Below are positions 5,203-5,292 of a stretch of DNA of 5,292 bases, one piece after another. The stretch lies in assembly GCA_021815655.1 (NCBI GenBank), contig JAKAGJ010000200.1, positions 1 through 5,292 on the forward strand, read 5' to 3'. The translations under genes were made by a program, and so were the position numbers. How positions within the stretch are numbered: position 1 is the first letter of the stretch; every line of letters starts with the position of its first letter. This DNA comes from Deltaproteobacteria bacterium (GTDB lineage: Bacteria > Desulfobacterota > Desulfarculia > Desulfarculales > Desulfarculaceae). The notes beneath the pieces are model-generated. The model made no database searches. It saw only the letters and a program-made list of their open reading frames with translations, and was not told the DNA's origin.

Positions 5203-5292
5203 CCCGTGCTGGCGACGGCGTCGCCCGAGCCGTTCATGCCCCGCCGAGGGCACCCGGCCCGTTATTGTCCCGTGGTGGGCAGGCCACCACGG
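5203..5292 (+). repeat. array of three hairpin repeats (CCGTTAWTG family)
   Basis: Three units run head to tail on the plus strand. The first has header CCCGTGCTG (5203) and hairpin GGCGAC-GGC-GTCGCC (5211-5225). The second has CCGTTCATG (5230) and hairpin GCCGAG-GGCA-CCCGGC (5243-5258, one A-C mismatch). The third has CCCGTTATTG (5258) and hairpin CCGTGGTGG-GCAGG-CCACCACGG (5270-5292), a perfect 9-bp stem ending exactly at the window edge. Headers are 26 and 29 bp apart. The second unit is a near copy of one at 2107-2133 on the other strand. The first unit is the most divergent and least certain. The array may continue past the window. Confidence 0.65.

Noticed and set aside
5125..5292. Open frame of 56 codons running off the window edge
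   Set aside because: It translates the repeat array, has no ribosome site at proper spacing and is Pro/Ala/Arg-rich; open frames are common at this GC.
5203..5292. CRISPR array
   Set aside because: Units are 26-29 bp from header to header with variable hairpin stems and no spacer of constant length; there are no cas genes.

Overview
The window looks like chromosome from a GC-rich anaerobic bacterium. A sulfate-reducer-like Desulfobacterota (deltaproteobacterial) host is my best guess. The grounds are the high-GC codon use, an oxygen-sensitive class III ribonucleotide reductase, and short dispersed repeats of the 'TCATTGCGAGCG' type. Lineage is an inference; there is no 16S or other phylogenetic marker here.

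All four supported genes are on the minus strand, so the layout reads from right to left. On the right (5203-5292) is an array of GC-rich hairpin repeats. It is followed by about 200 bp with no gene and then a well-formed control region at 4929-4982: a sigma70-type promoter with a perfect TTGACA -35 and two NrdR-box-like sites 32 bp apart. This drives nrdD (2664-4799), the glycyl-radical catalytic subunit of the anaerobic ribonucleotide reductase.

Next comes a gene-free stretch of about 570 bp (2092-2663) packed with repeats: a fragment resembling a tRNA 3' end, two hairpin elements, a MITE-like palindromic repeat, and a leader with stacked hairpins. The leader includes two more copies of the hairpin repeat seen at the far right, in opposite orientation.

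A tight three-gene operon follows: a small glutaredoxin/NrdH-like redoxin (1843-2091), the radical-SAM activase nrdG (1083-1850, overlapping the redoxin gene by 8 bp), and a 297-aa protein (168-1061, 21 bp after nrdG). The last appears to be a metallo-beta-lactamase/ComEC-like fold that has lost its metal-binding histidines. A weak terminator and an AT-rich tract (about 22% GC) close the left end.

Together, NrdD makes dNTPs without oxygen, NrdG installs its glycyl radical, and the redoxin is the likely electron donor that re-reduces the active-site cysteines, in place of the formate used by the E. coli enzyme. NrdR would repress the system when dATP is plentiful. The items most worth following up are the CCGTTAWTG-tagged hairpin repeat family at two loci (one copy directly abutting a Shine-Dalgarno sequence) and the apparently dead metallo-hydrolase in the nrdG operon.
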